From: Bacillota bacterium
GTDB taxonomy: Bacteria; Bacillota; Clostridia; Oscillospirales; Ruminococcaceae
DNA length: 64,000 nucleotides
Direction: 5' to 3'
NCBI GenBank assembly: GCA_023460535.1
Contig: JAEWPV010000012.1
Location: 1-64,000 of the forward strand
The translations under genes were made by a program, and so were the position numbers. The stretch's first letter is position 1, and each line of letters opens with the position of its first letter. The notes beneath the pieces were generated by a model. It had not been told where the DNA came from and did not search any database. It worked only from the letters and a program-made list of their open reading frames with translations. Shown piece after piece: positions 14,896 to 23,416 of this stretch.

Positions 14896-15540
14896 TTAAA
14901 GCATGCTTTCTATAATTCTATCCACAACAGTATCCCATGGTCTTGATTCTATCACTTTAATCCCTAGTTTCTCGCAGGTATCCACTAACCATTCTCCATA
15001 CTTGCTGCTGATATCCGCTCTGAAATGTTGTAATTCTCCGCCCTCTCTAGCTAAATAGTTTTGCAAAATCTGCTCTTTATCCGGCTCATATAGATAGAGA
15101 GATTTTACCTTTGCGTTATCAAAGGATGCTGCGAACTCAGGGTGTATAAAATCGCCTTCAATAATGATTGGTACATCAGCTTCAAGGTGATTTTGTACAA
15201 TGGCACGTAGTCCAGCAATCATTTCTTTGCTTACGTCAATAAGCCAGTTTACATTGCCACTTACACCAATATCCATCCAGTCTACACCAGAACTCCAATA
15301 ATGAATTGCCGGAAGAAGCTCTCTGGTTGTCATTGCCTCTATCGCTTGGCATATATCATCCGCTTCTATCACATTCACACTATAAAAACGAGCGAGTTCA
15401 TAAGCAACTCTCGATTTACCGGTACCCGAAGCACCTCCAATAAACAAAACTGTCCAGTTTCTATCTTTACTCAAGCTATCATCCTCATTCCTATCAGTAT
15501 TTAGCATATGGTACATCAGTAATCGGTAATCTATTTCCAT
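14896..15540 (-). CDS. P-loop nucleotide kinase-like protein
   Basis: A 214-residue protein with a Walker A motif VLFIGGASGTGKSRVAYELA (near residues 31-50) and a later acidic strand VPIIIEGDFIHPEF, as in 2-phosphoglycerate-kinase-like or small-molecule kinases. Substrate cannot be told. No good ribosome-binding site precedes the ATG at 15540; internal ATGs at residues 9 and 12 are alternatives. It is AT-richer than the flanking panE and sbcC genes, as is the following methyltransferase, so the pair may be an acquired insert. Confidence 0.65.
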   Translation of the reverse strand: MEIDYRLLMYHMLNTDRNEDDSLSKDRNWTVLFIGGASGTGKSRVAYELARFYSVNVIEADDICQAIEAMTTRELLPAIHYWSSGVDWMDIGVSGNVNWLIDVSKEMIAGLRAIVQNHLEADVPIIIEGDFIHPEFAASFDNAKVKSLYLYEPDKEQILQNYLAREGGELQHFRADISSKYGEWLVDTCEKLGIKVIESRPWDTVVDRIIESML

Positions 15541-15638
15541 TTTAACACAGAACCAAAAAAAGATTTTTTGAAAGAGCCGACTTCTAGCTAGAAAGGTCTG
15601 GTGGGAGTGTGAAGGGCAAAATCAAATTCGGGTTTTGC

Positions 15639-16382
15639 TCAATTGCCATTTCTTGCCTTGATAAGCAAAAAATCAGGTTTGTGAATGGTTCTTAGATAGG
15701 AAGGATATTGCTTCATAACATCCTTACTTGGGATAGGCTCAAGCATCTGCTCAATCATAAAACCTGTTCTCGAAAGGGAGTTAACAATACTGGATATTGT
15801 GCGATGGTATTTCACTACACCATCGACAAACCACGTCACCTTTCGTTCCCCTTCCAGAGCATAGGTGGCTAGATTGTAATGCACATATTCATTTTCGGCG
15901 TTCAAAGTCCAGTAATCCTGTGTCAGCAAAGCGGTTGTTAGCGGATGCTCTTGTGAAAAGATAAAATAACCGCCTTGATTTAACCGATTGTAAACATCAT
16001 TAGCGAGCTTATCAAAATCCTCAATGTAATGAACGGCAAGTGAGCTGAATACCGCATCAAACTTGTCAGTGAGTTTATCCAAATCAGTCATGCTCATATT
16101 AAGGTATTGAATATTAGGCGATGTGTTTTCATTTTGTGCAACCTCAAGCATCTTTGCAGAGATATCAATACCCGTAACTTTTTCCGCACCCAGTTTGAGA
16201 AACTGGACACAATTCTCACCGTACCCACAACCGATATCAAGCACAGCTTTGCTATTCAAATCAGGAGCAAGGCGAAACAATGCGGGTTTTTCCACAACGT
16301 CATTTGCTGACGAAGGATTCCCTCTTAATTTTCGATACCCATCAAAAAATATCTGGTTGTCGTATATGTTTTGGTTGCTCAT
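15639..16382 (-). CDS. Class I SAM-dependent methyltransferase
   Basis: A 247-residue methyltransferase. Motif I is AVLDIGCGYGENCVQFLKLG (residues 46-65), followed by VTGIDISAKMLEVA and FDAVFSSLAVHYIEDFDKL, typical of the Methyltransf_11 group. The C-terminal half has HRTISSIVNSLSRTGFMIEQ, found in many small-molecule methyltransferases. Substrate unknown. GGAGGGAGCAAGGCA precedes the ATG. It is AT-richer than its surroundings and lies between an orphan kinase and sbcC. Confidence 0.8.
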   Translation of the reverse strand: MSNQNIYDNQIFFDGYRKLRGNPSSANDVVEKPALFRLAPDLNSKAVLDIGCGYGENCVQFLKLGAEKVTGIDISAKMLEVAQNENTSPNIQYLNMSMTDLDKLTDKFDAVFSSLAVHYIEDFDKLANDVYNRLNQGGYFIFSQEHPLTTALLTQDYWTLNAENEYVHYNLATYALEGERKVTWFVDGVVKYHRTISSIVNSLSRTGFMIEQMLEPIPSKDVMKQYPSYLRTIHKPDFLLIKARNGN

Positions 16383-16461
16383 TGCCTTGCTCCCTCCTAG
16401 ACCTGATTTTACTTAATCGATAGGTTTTAGTAAAGACAGGCTCCTGCAATTCAATTTTGTA

Positions 16462-19449
16462 TCATACAAACAGAGCATAGCTGCCCTTGGTGGTGGTGTG
16501 CACCTCAAGCCGCGCGGGAATGCGTTCCTTCAGCTCGGCGACATGCGAAATGATGCCGATAAGCCGACCGGTTTTCTCCAGCTCAAACAGCGTGTCCACC
16601 GCACGCTCGCGCGAAAGGTCGTCCAGCGAGCCGAAGCCCTCGTCGATAAACATCGTCTCGATGCTCACCCCGCCGGAGTAGCTTTGTATCACGTCCGCAA
16701 GCCCCAGTGCAAGCGCAAGCGAAGCTTTGAAGCTCTCGCCGCCCGAAAGGGTGCCCACCGTGCGCTCCTGACCGGTGCCGGCGTCGAGTACCGCTAGGTC
16801 AAGCCCGGCGGCGGCTCCGCCCTTTAGGCGGTCCTGCTTGTGCCGCAGGATGTACTTGCCCCCCGTCATATCATGCAGCCAGTGGTTGGCGGCGCGGATG
16901 ACATCGGAGAAATACGCGCCCAGCACATACCGCTCAAACGAGATCTTCGCGGCGTTGTCGCCCTTTGCAAGCTGATACAGCGCGGCTACATCACCGTAAG
17001 CCGTCTCGTCGGTCTTCGCGTCGGCCAGTAAGGCGCGAAGGCGCGAGACGGCACGCGCGTTAGCGTCTATACGCGACGAGAGCGCCGTCTTTTGCGCGTC
17101 CAGCTCGCCGATAAGGTGGCTCAGTGCTTCCAGCCGCTTTTCCACCGCTGCTACGTCAATGCGCTGTACGCCCTCGCATTCCTTTTTCAGCACCATAAGC
17201 TCCGCGTCCGTCTTTGCTAAGGTGTCGGCATAGGCGGCAATCTCGGCTTCTAGTGCGGCGTACTGTTCATCGGTAAGAAGGTGGCTTTGCGCATCCTCCC
17301 ACCGGGCAAATCCATGCAGGGCAAGGCGTTGCAGCAACTCCTGCTCCTTGTCCTTTTGCAGCCGTACTGCTTCGGCAAGCTGCTGTTTTGCGCCCCGCTC
17401 GGTCTCGCTCAGCCGCTCTAACTCACCCGATGCCGCCACAAACTCCCCCTGTGCAAGACGTGCGTTTTGCTCGATGCGCTCAATCTCCAATTCATTTTGC
17501 TTTGTTTGGGCAAGCAGTTCCTCGGGCGTTTTCATGTCGCTGGGGATTGTGCTGCGTACTTCTTCTGCCTGCGCAACCAGCTGCTCCAGTGTCTGCGCCA
17601 CAGAAGCGCTTTCCCGTTCAATCTGCGTTTTTCGTTCCGACAGATAGTCAGGGTCATACAGTCGCGCATCGTCGGCCATATTAAGTGCCAAAAGCTCATC
17701 CGCTGCTCTGACGCAAATGGCATCATGATCATCTTTTAACGCATCGCGTTTGCTTTTTGCTTCCATGTAAAGCGCGGTCAGCTCGTTACGGCAGGTTACC
17801 AAAGCATCGTCGGAGGGTATGTTTTCTGAGCACTCCATCGTGCGAAGCGCCGCCGCATAGGCCTTGATATCGCCATACAACGACATCTGAGCGGTATACA
17901 GCTTGTCCGTTTGGCTTTTTAGCGTCTGCAAAGCCGCCTCGGTGGGGACATCCTTCGCGCTGGGCGCGGGTGCGGGGTGATGGGCAGAGCCGCACACCGG
18001 GCAGGGAACACCCTCCGAAAGCCGGGAGGCCAATACGCCCGCCTGCCCCGCCAAAAAACGCGAGAACTCGGTGCCATACTGCGTGTTGTGCGACTGATAC
18101 TCGCCCGCCGCACTCAGATAATCCGCAATTGCCGCACATAGATTTTCAAGAGCGACAGTGCGGGTCTGGGCACGGTCAAGACGGTTCTTTGCCTCAAAAC
18201 GGGCAATCAAAAGGTCGATGGTTTTCACGTATCCTGCCTGCGCCCGCTGCTTTTTTTGCAGGGTCGCCAGTTCTTGTTGTAAACGCTCTACCCGCTCAAA
18301 CGACTGGCGCAGCTGCTCAAAGCCCGCGCGACGTGCAATCAGACCGGCTTGCCGCTCCTGCTCACGCTTTGTAGCGGCAAGGGCGTCCTTTGCCTTGCTC
18401 AGCCGCTTCGCGCAGGTGTCAATACTGGCGGCAATGCCGGGCAGGGACGCTTCGGTCAGTGCGGCGCGCTGCGCGGCACTTTGAATGTCGCGCTCTATAA
18501 ACCACAGCTCCTTTGCGCGGCGTGCAAGCACAAGCCTGCCCGAGCGGGATTGCTGCGCGGGTGCCTGCGCGTCCAGAGAAACCTTTTGGCGGGATAAACT
18601 ATCCATGCGGTCAAGCCTGCTGTTGCTCAGTCTTGCCGCGGCGGGGTCGGTTTTTCCCCGCTCGGCAAGCAGCAAGTCCAACTCTTGCTTTACCCGTGCC
18701 AGAGCATCCTCATCCTGCAGCATCAGCGCGTCAACGCAACCAATCACACTAGGGTAGTGCAGGCTGCTGCCCGATAATGCCTGTACAAGCGGCGGGTAGT
18801 CTCCGCTTTGAATCATCGCGGCGTGGGTCGCCAGCGCGTCGGTTACGCGGTCGAGCTTCTGCTTTAGGGCATCTCGTCGCTCCTTTAGCTTTGCCTCGGC
18901 AATATTGAACAGCTCGGTGGAAAAGATCTTGCGGAAGATAATCTGCTTTTGCTTGCTTTCTGCCTCCAGCAGCCGTTTAAACTCGCCCTGGGGCAGCATC
19001 ACAATCTGCCGAAACTGGTTGTAATCAAGCCCTAGCAGTGTCTCAATGCGTGCCGAAACCTCGGTAATACCGCTCACGGTTTTGCCGTTGGGCATCGTCA
19101 ACAGCGCGTCGCCATTAGCGGTAGAGATGCCGCCGCCGCGCACCACGCGCTGCTGCTTTGGCTTGCGCTCTATTATGTACTGCTCGCCATGCAGCAAAAA
19201 CGTCAGCTTTACATAGCAGGTCTCGGCAGGGGAGGCAAAGTGGCTTTTGAGTTCCTCCATGTCTTTTCGGCTTTCGCCGCTGGCCCTGCCGTACAGGGCA
19301 AAGGTAATTGCGTCAAACACCGTAGTCTTGCCGGCGCCCGTCGGGCCGGTAATCAAAAACAGGCTGCTACCAGAAAGAAAGGAAAAATCGATTATCTGCT
19401 TGCCCGCGTACGGACCAAAAGCGTTTAGCTCCAAAACAAGAGGCTTCAT
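16462..19449 (-). CDS. sbcC: Exonuclease SbcC, SMC-like ATPase subunit
   Basis: A 995-residue Rad50-type ATPase. With SbcD it forms the nuclease that cleaves hairpins and processes DNA ends. Visible: Walker A LITGPTGAGKTTVFDAITFA (residues 33-52), long alanine-, glutamate- and leucine-rich coiled coils, the zinc hook CPVCGSAHHP near residue 483, the ABC signature VGTLSGGESFKASLALALGL near 900 and Walker B FIDEGFGSLDD near 936. Length is within the family range. Its start overlaps the sbcD stop by 4 bases, so the two are translationally coupled. Confidence 0.95.
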   Translation of the reverse strand: MKPLVLELNAFGPYAGKQIIDFSFLSGSSLFLITGPTGAGKTTVFDAITFALYGRASGESRKDMEELKSHFASPAETCYVKLTFLLHGEQYIIERKPKQQRVVRGGGISTANGDALLTMPNGKTVSGITEVSARIETLLGLDYNQFRQIVMLPQGEFKRLLEAESKQKQIIFRKIFSTELFNIAEAKLKERRDALKQKLDRVTDALATHAAMIQSGDYPPLVQALSGSSLHYPSVIGCVDALMLQDEDALARVKQELDLLLAERGKTDPAAARLSNSRLDRMDSLSRQKVSLDAQAPAQQSRSGRLVLARRAKELWFIERDIQSAAQRAALTEASLPGIAASIDTCAKRLSKAKDALAATKREQERQAGLIARRAGFEQLRQSFERVERLQQELATLQKKQRAQAGYVKTIDLLIARFEAKNRLDRAQTRTVALENLCAAIADYLSAAGEYQSHNTQYGTEFSRFLAGQAGVLASRLSEGVPCPVCGSAHHPAPAPSAKDVPTEAALQTLKSQTDKLYTAQMSLYGDIKAYAAALRTMECSENIPSDDALVTCRNELTALYMEAKSKRDALKDDHDAICVRAADELLALNMADDARLYDPDYLSERKTQIERESASVAQTLEQLVAQAEEVRSTIPSDMKTPEELLAQTKQNELEIERIEQNARLAQGEFVAASGELERLSETERGAKQQLAEAVRLQKDKEQELLQRLALHGFARWEDAQSHLLTDEQYAALEAEIAAYADTLAKTDAELMVLKKECEGVQRIDVAAVEKRLEALSHLIGELDAQKTALSSRIDANARAVSRLRALLADAKTDETAYGDVAALYQLAKGDNAAKISFERYVLGAYFSDVIRAANHWLHDMTGGKYILRHKQDRLKGGAAAGLDLAVLDAGTGQERTVGTLSGGESFKASLALALGLADVIQSYSGGVSIETMFIDEGFGSLDDLSRERAVDTLFELEKTGRLIGIISHVAELKERIPARLEVHTTTKGSYALFV

Positions 19450-20606
19450 TCATCTCGCTCCTCTCTTTGCGCCTGCGTCAGAACCTCGTGTACAATCTTG
19501 GCTCGCTCAGGCGAGATCGCTTCGCCCAGCATCTCATAGTAAAATGACGCAAACAGCTCGTCCGGCGTTTTGTGGGCAAGCTGTTCGCCCACAGCAAAGG
19601 CTCCGCCCACACCGGCGTCGTCAATCTCGCGCTTTAGTCCCACAATATTGGGGAACACGGCACGCAGCTTATCAATTGCGTTGTACACCTCTCGCTTATC
19701 GGTAATCACGGCATACACATAGTCGTCCAGATTATACTGCCCCTGCAATGCCTTGTCTGTCAGCTGGTCGATGCCGCCTGTAACGATGCGCAGGTCACGC
19801 ATCGGGGCAATCGGCTCACAGCATATGGATACCTCTCCCTTATCCCCGAGGTCGACGATAGTAACCGACTTGCGCTGCGACACCTCCGACAAGGAGTACT
19901 TCAGCGGCGAGCCGGCGTAACGGATATGAGGCGCACCCGCGGTCTGCGGCGCGTGCAGGTGCCCCAGCGCCACATAGTCAAACTGCTCAAGCAGCGCGCT
20001 GTCCATCAGATCGGTGCCGCCCACACCGCGCTCCGAGTCGGAAAAACGGGCAAGCGCACTGTCCCGACCAAAGAAGCCGTGGGCGATCAGAACGTTTCGC
20101 TTAGTAAAATCCAGTGCCCCAAAGCCGGTTCTTACAACCGCCCTTAACGCGTCGTTGCAGGTTTTTATCTCGCCGTCTTGGTACAGCCTTCGCATCTGAT
20201 ACGGCTCAAAGTAGGGTAGCAGTACAAAGGTTACCTCGTCGTACCCGTCGCGTAAGGTCACGGATTTTGGTGTGATATCGGGGGTACCCGCCACATACAG
20301 TCCCCCGCGCTCGATGAGTCTGGACGCAAAGCCCAGCCGCTGCCCGCTGTCGTGATTGCCCGCAATCATCAATACAGGTAGGTTCAGGTCGCGCGTCACC
20401 TCGCTTAAAAAGTTGTCCAGCAGCGCAACCGCCTCCGTCGAGGGCACCGAGCGATGGTAAACATCCCCCGCAATCACCAACGCGTCGGCTTTTTTTTCGC
20501 GCAAAAAGGCGACAAGCGACGCAAGCCATGCGCGCTGGTCGCCAATTAAGGAATAATCAAACAGGGTTTTGCCAAGGTGCAGGTCTGCAATATGTACAAT
20601 CCTCAT
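19446..20606 (-). CDS. sbcD: Exonuclease SbcD, Mre11-type nuclease subunit
   Basis: A 386-residue metallophosphoesterase. Metal-binding motifs are MRIVHIADLHLGKTLF (1-16), VIAGDVYHRSVPS, LMIAGNHDSGQRLGF, IAHGFFG and VALGHLHAPQ. It is the Mn-dependent nuclease partner of SbcC. The ATG at 20606 is chosen because family members start at this strand and a purine-rich AAGGGGGCG precedes it; a longer frame to 20684 adds nothing recognisable. It starts 10 bases after the DUF4364 gene and overlaps sbcC by 4 bases. Confidence 0.95.
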   Translation of the reverse strand: MRIVHIADLHLGKTLFDYSLIGDQRAWLASLVAFLREKKADALVIAGDVYHRSVPSTEAVALLDNFLSEVTRDLNLPVLMIAGNHDSGQRLGFASRLIERGGLYVAGTPDITPKSVTLRDGYDEVTFVLLPYFEPYQMRRLYQDGEIKTCNDALRAVVRTGFGALDFTKRNVLIAHGFFGRDSALARFSDSERGVGGTDLMDSALLEQFDYVALGHLHAPQTAGAPHIRYAGSPLKYSLSEVSQRKSVTIVDLGDKGEVSICCEPIAPMRDLRIVTGGIDQLTDKALQGQYNLDDYVYAVITDKREVYNAIDKLRAVFPNIVGLKREIDDAGVGGAFAVGEQLAHKTPDELFASFYYEMLGEAISPERAKIVHEVLTQAQREERDE

Positions 20607-20616
20607 AGTCGCCCCC

Positions 20617-21228
20617 TTATTCGTCAAACAGCCCGTCGTCATCGCAGGGCGCCATATCGCCAAACTCCTCAAGGTCACGAACAAGCAGGGAAAGCACGCC
20701 CTTGTATAAAAGCTGGGGGTCGTTTAAAAACTGCCGCTTCACAAGCGCAGCCTGATCCGAATCGGGTAAAAACAGCTTAAGCTCCATTAGGTCAGAGCCG
20801 TAGTCCAGAATGCGCATCGAGACGATATACCCGTCCTGCGCCTTTGTAATCTCTGCTTTGTTTTTGCGCTCGCGCTCCACCTTCTTCATCAGGCGCAGCG
20901 CGGCCTTTACCGCCTTGTCGCGCACCGATACCGAAACGGTACGCTCAATGGCGGCGCATGCCTGGGCTCCAAGCTCGGTAACGCCGTAGCAGTCCTCTCC
21001 CGCTTCGTTTTTACTCACCGTCACCTGGCCAAGCCGCGCCAGCTCGTTTAGGCTGTTAGCCAGCTCAAAGTAGTTCACCAATCCGTCTCGCTGCAAAACC
21101 TCGGTCAGCTGCGCCTTGGTAAACCGCGTGTCTACCGTCTTAAGCAGATAGCAGACGAGGATGTTTATCTCATAGGTGGTGCGCAGCCCACCCGGCTCTA
21201 CGCCGCCCGAATACGCCTCATATTCCAT
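20617..21228 (-). CDS. DUF4364 family winged-helix-like protein
   Basis: A 203-residue protein. The opening TTYEINILVCYLLKTVDTRFTKAQLTEVLQ plus LVNYFELANSLNELARLGQV fits, from memory, the clostridial DUF4364 family, which looks like an N-terminal winged helix followed by a helical and beta C-terminal half. It has no catalytic motif or membrane segment. It is first in an operon with sbcD and sbcC (10-base gap to sbcD), so it may regulate or accompany DNA-end processing; that link is inference from position only. Confidence 0.75.
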   Translation of the reverse strand: MEYEAYSGGVEPGGLRTTYEINILVCYLLKTVDTRFTKAQLTEVLQRDGLVNYFELANSLNELARLGQVTVSKNEAGEDCYGVTELGAQACAAIERTVSVSVRDKAVKAALRLMKKVERERKNKAEITKAQDGYIVSMRILDYGSDLMELKLFLPDSDQAALVKRQFLNDPQLLYKGVLSLLVRDLEEFGDMAPCDDDGLFDE

Positions 21229-21295
21229 ATCAAATCCGCCTTTCTTCCAAACGGTTCCATTGGCATTGAATCAGTTAAGGCAGTGAACCTGCCGC

Positions 21296-21324
21296 TATAT
21301 ATAATCTACCATATTATGCGGCAA
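21296..21324 (-). promoter_or_regulatory. Promoter of DUF4364-sbcD-sbcC
   Basis: Minus strand TTGCCG (21324-21319), 17-base spacer, TATATA (21301-21296), about 70 bases before the gene. Confidence 0.45.
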
Positions 21325-21439
21325 ATTGAAAGGAGCGTATTGTGTTTTGCCGTTTACAGTCCCATTAATCGTACAGTACCCCGTTAAAGCAGGCAGGGAG
21401 GTGCAGAAACATAACATTCATGCAAATCAATATAATCCA

Positions 21440-22156
21440 CTAGCCGTTAAAAACGCACCGAATGGTTGTAAAAAGTATGCGGATATCCGACCACACGCCC
21501 ACCTGCTTCAGGTAATCCAGATTATGCGCCATCTTAATGGGCAGAATTTTGGTCAAATACTCGCGTTCCGTGTCGCCGCCCTGTTCCAGCAGCTCGTTTT
21601 CGTTGCGGAAATAGATGCTGGATGTACAGGTTATCCCCGGCTTTATGAGCAGCGTTGCATAAAACGCATCGGTGTAATGGGCAACATAACGCCAAACCTC
21701 GGGGCGCGGACCCACAAGGGACATGTCTCCCTTCAAAACGTTCACCAGCTGGGGCAGCTCGTCCAGATGCAGCCTACGCAGTACCCGTCCCACCACGGTA
21801 ATGCGGTCGTCGTGCTTGGTTGTAAGCGGCAGATCGCCGTCTTTTGGGGATGCGGTCATCGTACGGAACTTGATAATAAAAAACGGGCGCAGGTTTTGCC
21901 CCACGCGCTCCTGTAAAAAAAACACGCCCCCGCGCGACGAAAGCCCCACCGCAAGGCAAACAATCACCATCAGCGGTAAAAGCGCCAAAAGTCCTACACT
22001 TGCCACAACAAAATCAAACAATCGTTTGCCGTATAAGGCACCTTTTCGTTGCCGCAGCAGCGTTAAATAGTAGCGGCACTGCGCGCCGCGCATGCGTTCG
22101 GGCAGGTCGCTTATATTGTTTGCGAGCATTGTTTTACTTCCCTGTTTTTTGATCAT
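21440..22156 (-). CDS. Initiating sugar-phosphate transferase (WbaP/PglC family)
   Basis: A 238-residue polyprenyl-phosphate hexose-1-phosphate transferase that puts the first sugar on undecaprenyl phosphate. Visible: KRLFDFVVASVGLLALLPLM (one membrane segment, residues 44-63), FFLQERVGQN, IIKFRTM, LRRLHLDELPQLVNVLKGDM with the catalytic Asp-Glu pair, and SLVGPRPEVWRYV. It is the short catalytic form without the N-terminal multi-helix region. Last gene of the leftward polysaccharide operon, 12 bases after a glycosyltransferase. Confidence 0.9.
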   Translation of the reverse strand: MIKKQGSKTMLANNISDLPERMRGAQCRYYLTLLRQRKGALYGKRLFDFVVASVGLLALLPLMVIVCLAVGLSSRGGVFFLQERVGQNLRPFFIIKFRTMTASPKDGDLPLTTKHDDRITVVGRVLRRLHLDELPQLVNVLKGDMSLVGPRPEVWRYVAHYTDAFYATLLIKPGITCTSSIYFRNENELLEQGGDTEREYLTKILPIKMAHNLDYLKQVGVWSDIRILFTTIRCVFNG

Positions 22157-22168
22157 CTCTATTGCGCG

Positions 22169-23383
22169 TTATTGAATCGCCTCGAGAAAACGCTGCGCAA
22201 GATGGCGGTAGTTTCGATGTGCCAGCACAAACTCCCTGCCGCGCTGCCCCATGCTGTCGCGCTCGGCGGCAGTCATGCCCCGCAACCGTACGATGCCCCC
22301 GGCCAGCGCACCTGCGTTCTGGGGCTCGATACAGATGCCGCAGCCGCTCTGGGTCACCTCGTTGTCCGGCGCATCAATGGCAAATAGAATTGGGCGTGCC
22401 GCGAGCATATAATCATACAGCTTGTTCATGCCAATGCCGTAGCGGTACAGCCCACTTGCCTTTGCGCCGATATACAGGCAGTCGGCATGCTCTAATACTC
22501 CAAGCACCTGACCCTTGGGCACATACTCCTCAAAATACAGGTTGCGCAGGTTGTTGTGCGCCGCGTATGCGGCAAGCTCATCTTTACATTCGCCCTTACC
22601 CACCAACACCACGGCAATGCCGGCAGGCAGATACGAACAAGCCTGCACCAGTGTTTGCAGCGCGTTCGCCTGTGCAAAGCCACCAACATAGACAACGGTG
22701 AATATATTCTGCGCGTGCAGTGCTTGAATTCTATGCTGCGCGCGGCTCACTGTATCGGGCTTCGGGGTTTTATCCTCTATGCCGTTGGGAACATAGGTAA
22801 TCTTCTTGTCGGTTATGCCAAGCTCCTGCGCGCGCAGCGCCGTTTTCGGCAAAATGCCAATCACCGTGTCTGCCATTTGGTAGCTTGCGCGCTCCGCTTT
22901 TGCAAGAAGCCGCATAAACGGGTGCCGCTCAGAAAACCCGTGTAACTCCATCAGACTTAGCGGCCAGACGTCGTGCAGCTCAAACACAAGCTTAGCCCCC
23001 GCATAACGCGCAATACGGGCGGCGGGGTAGAGGTCAAGCAGGTAGGTGCTGGACGCCACCACCACATCGGGGGAAAAATGCACGGCAAGCTCCTTTGCCC
23101 GCAGCCAGACGGCGGATAAAAACGCGGCAATGTTACGCATGCGAAACGCGTTGTTGCGGTAGTAGGGAGGGGTTTTTATCCATACAAACGGCACATGCGC
23201 TTCAATGGTTTCCTGCATCGTATGTTCCGGCAGCGGGTTTTGCCCGCGCAGATGCGAATAGCTTGCCGCCACGATGGTTACAGCATGCCCCATGCGTATC
23301 AACTCTTTGGCAAGATAGAAATGACGGTACTCCATCCCCATCGTTTGGCTGCCGGCGTAATGGTTTATGATGAGAATGTTAAT
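22169..23383 (-). CDS. Glycosyltransferase family 4 (WbuB-like) with apparent AUU start
   Basis: A roughly 404-residue GT-B retaining glycosyltransferase. It has a C-terminal donor-binding domain (TVVYVGGFAQANALQTLVQA, YGIGMNKLYDYMLAARPILF) and ends in LAQRFLEAIQ. The first ATG (23341) would remove the conserved first strand and has no ribosome-binding site. Upstream, in frame, the codons read (ATT)NILIINHYAGSQT then MGMEYR, exactly the expected N-terminus. AAGGAGG lies 8 bases before this ATT (23383-23381). From the in-frame TGA upstream to ATT there is no ATG, GTG or TTG. I therefore place the start at the AUU codon. Sugar donor and acceptor unknown. Confidence 0.8.
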   Translation of the reverse strand: MNILIINHYAGSQTMGMEYRHFYLAKELIRMGHAVTIVAASYSHLRGQNPLPEHTMQETIEAHVPFVWIKTPPYYRNNAFRMRNIAAFLSAVWLRAKELAVHFSPDVVVASSTYLLDLYPAARIARYAGAKLVFELHDVWPLSLMELHGFSERHPFMRLLAKAERASYQMADTVIGILPKTALRAQELGITDKKITYVPNGIEDKTPKPDTVSRAQHRIQALHAQNIFTVVYVGGFAQANALQTLVQACSYLPAGIAVVLVGKGECKDELAAYAAHNNLRNLYFEEYVPKGQVLGVLEHADCLYIGAKASGLYRYGIGMNKLYDYMLAARPILFAIDAPDNEVTQSGCGICIEPQNAGALAGGIVRLRGMTAAERDSMGQRGREFVLAHRNYRHLAQRFLEAIQ

Positions 23384-23416
23384 GGTCTTTCCCTCCTTCC
23401 TATTTGTGCCGTGTAA

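Noticed and set aside
16462..20606. sbcCD region considered as an anti-phage defence island
   Set aside because: SbcC and SbcD are ordinary housekeeping nuclease subunits with canonical motifs and coupling; nothing next to them is defence-specific.
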